Source: JBEIUL01 sp044356865 (GTDB taxonomy: Bacteria > Planctomycetota > Phycisphaerae > Phycisphaerales > SM1A02). Taken from it: a stretch of 7,692 nt of DNA. Location: the NCBI GenBank assembly GCA_044356865.1, contig JBIKVN010000155.1, positions 1-7,692 of the forward strand. Direction: 5' to 3'. Of this stretch, positions 6,981 through 7,692 are shown one piece after another; positions within the stretch are counted from its first letter, which is position 1, and the number at the start of each line of letters is the position of its first letter. The translations under genes and the position numbers were made by a program. The notes beneath the pieces were generated by a model. That model was given only the letters and a program-made list of their open reading frames with translations. It did not search any database and had not been told where the DNA came from.

Positions 6981-6986
6981 TAGCAT
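6981..6986 (+). promoter_or_regulatory. Putative -10 element of the racemase-family gene (near-leaderless candidate)
   Basis: The same TAGCAT hexamer lies 9 nt before the ATG at 6996, giving a predicted leader of only about 2-4 nt. No Shine-Dalgarno sequence precedes the ATG, and the region where a -35 would sit (about 6958-6963) is plain GC sequence. Confidence 0.4.
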
Positions 6987-6995
6987 GTCGGTCCC

Positions 6996-7692
6996 ATGGA
7001 CGCACCGCGGCTTGTGCGCACGATCGACAGCCACACCGAGGGCGAGCCGACCCGCGTCGTGCTCGAGGGTCTCGGCGAGCGCACGATCGACGGGCACTTC
7101 GCGGAGTGGGCCCAGTGGGCGGAACGGCGCGCCGCGGGCGAGGCGAACGCGGGCGGCATGCCGCCCCCGCCGCCGTGGCTGCTCTCGCTGGTCGCCGAGC
7201 CGCGGGCGGCGCCGGCGACGGTCGCGGCGATCCTGTGCCGTCCGCGCGATCCGGCGAACGCGGCGGGCGTCATCTTCCTGAACAGCACGGGGCCGCTCGG
7301 CATGTGCGGGCACGGCACGATCGGCCTGGTGCGGACGCTGCGCGAGCTCGGCCGCATCGGCGACGGCGAGTGCCGCATCGAGACGCCGGTCGGACTCGTG
7401 ACCGCTCGCGGCCGCGCCGACGGCCGCATCGAGGTCGACAACGTGGCAAGCCGGCGGTTCCGGGCCGGCGTCGAGGTGATCGTCGACGGCCACCCGATCC
7501 GGGGCGACATCGCCTGGGGCGGGAACTGGTTCTTCATGGTCGAGGCCGACATGGATCTCGACCTCGCGCGGCTCGAGCAGCAGCTGCTGTTCGCCGGCGA
7601 GATCCGCGACACGCTCGAGCGGCATCGCGTGCGCGGCGACGGCGGGGCGCCGATCGACCATGTCGCGATCTTCGGCAACCCGATCGGCGAGA
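6996..7692 (+). CDS. Proline racemase family protein, probably 4-hydroxyproline 2-epimerase (partial, 3' end off the window)
   Basis: A cofactor-independent racemase/epimerase family that inverts the alpha carbon of proline or trans-4-hydroxyproline, usually opening hydroxyproline breakdown to 2-oxoglutarate. 232 codons are visible and the frame is open to the right edge. Seen: DSHTEGEPTRVV at 11-22, the catalytic motif GMCGHGTIG at 102-110 with Cys104, RIETPVG at 127-133, and DIAWGGNWFFMV at 171-182. Cys104, rather than Ser or Thr, argues against a trans-3-hydroxyproline dehydratase. The second catalytic Cys (CGTG region) should lie beyond the edge, so activity cannot be confirmed. Oddities: the segment at about 24-69 is some 13 residues longer than I recall for typical epimerases and includes five consecutive prolines (56-60). 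Pro100 also stands where Tyr is usual before LGMCGHG. No Shine-Dalgarno sequence precedes the start. The gene is divergent from malic enzyme. Confidence 0.93.
   Translation, partial: MDAPRLVRTIDSHTEGEPTRVVLEGLGERTIDGHFAEWAQWAERRAAGEANAGGMPPPPPWLLSLVAEPRAAPATVAAILCRPRDPANAAGVIFLNSTGPLGMCGHGTIGLVRTLRELGRIGDGECRIETPVGLVTARGRADGRIEVDNVASRRFRAGVEVIVDGHPIRGDIAWGGNWFFMVEADMDLDLARLEQQLLFAGEIRDTLERHRVRGDGGAPIDHVAIFGNPIGE

Larger units (their letters stand above)
6947..6987. repeat. Perfect 8-bp inverted repeat in the divergent malic enzyme / racemase promoter region
   Basis: CATGCTAC (6947-6954) and GTAGCATG (6980-6987) are exact reverse complements separated by 25 bp, so equivalent points are 33 bp apart, about three helical turns. 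Each arm reads TAGCATG toward its own gene and occupies a -10-like position. This could be two copies of a promoter element, or an operator bound by one regulator that controls both genes. Confidence 0.6.

Noticed and set aside
5892..6983. A 363-codon plus-strand frame opposite malic enzyme
   Set aside because: Composition typical of an antisense shadow (Val/Glu/Arg-rich, no motif), and it also runs through the divergent promoter gap.
6899..7678. A 259-codon minus-strand frame opposite the racemase-family gene
   Set aside because: Ser/Arg/Pro-rich shadow translation. The plus strand encodes a clear MCGHG racemase family protein over the same bases.
1..7692. A defence island, CRISPR array, prophage, transposon or novel multi-gene system
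   Set aside because: I found no direct repeat arrays, transposase or integrase motifs, tRNA-like folds, or composition breaks. The genes are metabolic or envelope functions, apart from the one unknown membrane protein.

Overview
This is a GC-rich window (codon third positions almost all G or C) that is packed with genes. It carries seven protein-coding genes and no RNA gene, CRISPR array or mobile element that I can recognise. A lipobox-bearing M48 metallopeptidase, a classical menaquinone pathway, and several genes without a Shine-Dalgarno sequence suggest a high-GC bacterium with an envelope able to hold periplasmic lipoproteins. Planctomycetota is my best guess for the phylum, but that is inference from overall flavour and no marker gene proves it.

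Left block (1-3692, minus strand): a menaquinone biosynthesis operon in the order menF, menD, menH. MenF (isochorismate synthase) makes isochorismate from chorismate. MenD condenses isochorismate with 2-oxoglutarate to give SEPHCHC. MenH eliminates pyruvate to give SHCHC. The genes are spaced 13 nt apart (menF-menD) and overlap by 4 nt (menD-menH). MenH is cut by the left edge, and later men genes may lie beyond it.

Middle block (3779-5303): a minus-strand outer-membrane-type M48 lipoprotein metallopeptidase and a divergent plus-strand gene for an unrecognised protein with two membrane segments flanking a periplasmic beta-type domain. They share a 55-bp intergenic region, and both have clear Shine-Dalgarno sequences.

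Right block (5319-7692): a complete minus-strand malic enzyme, convergent with the unknown membrane protein, and a divergent plus-strand gene of the proline racemase / 4-hydroxyproline epimerase family cut by the right edge. Their 54-bp intergenic region carries a perfect 8-bp inverted repeat. Each arm contains a TAGCAT element 6 or 9 nt upstream of a start codon that lacks a Shine-Dalgarno sequence, which suggests divergent leaderless or nearly leaderless promoters.

No gap exceeds 90 bp. Most of the window is ordinary metabolism. The parts most worth a second look are the mirror-symmetric promoter region, the insertion-bearing racemase, the malic enzyme cofactor-site residues and the unknown membrane protein paired with the protease.
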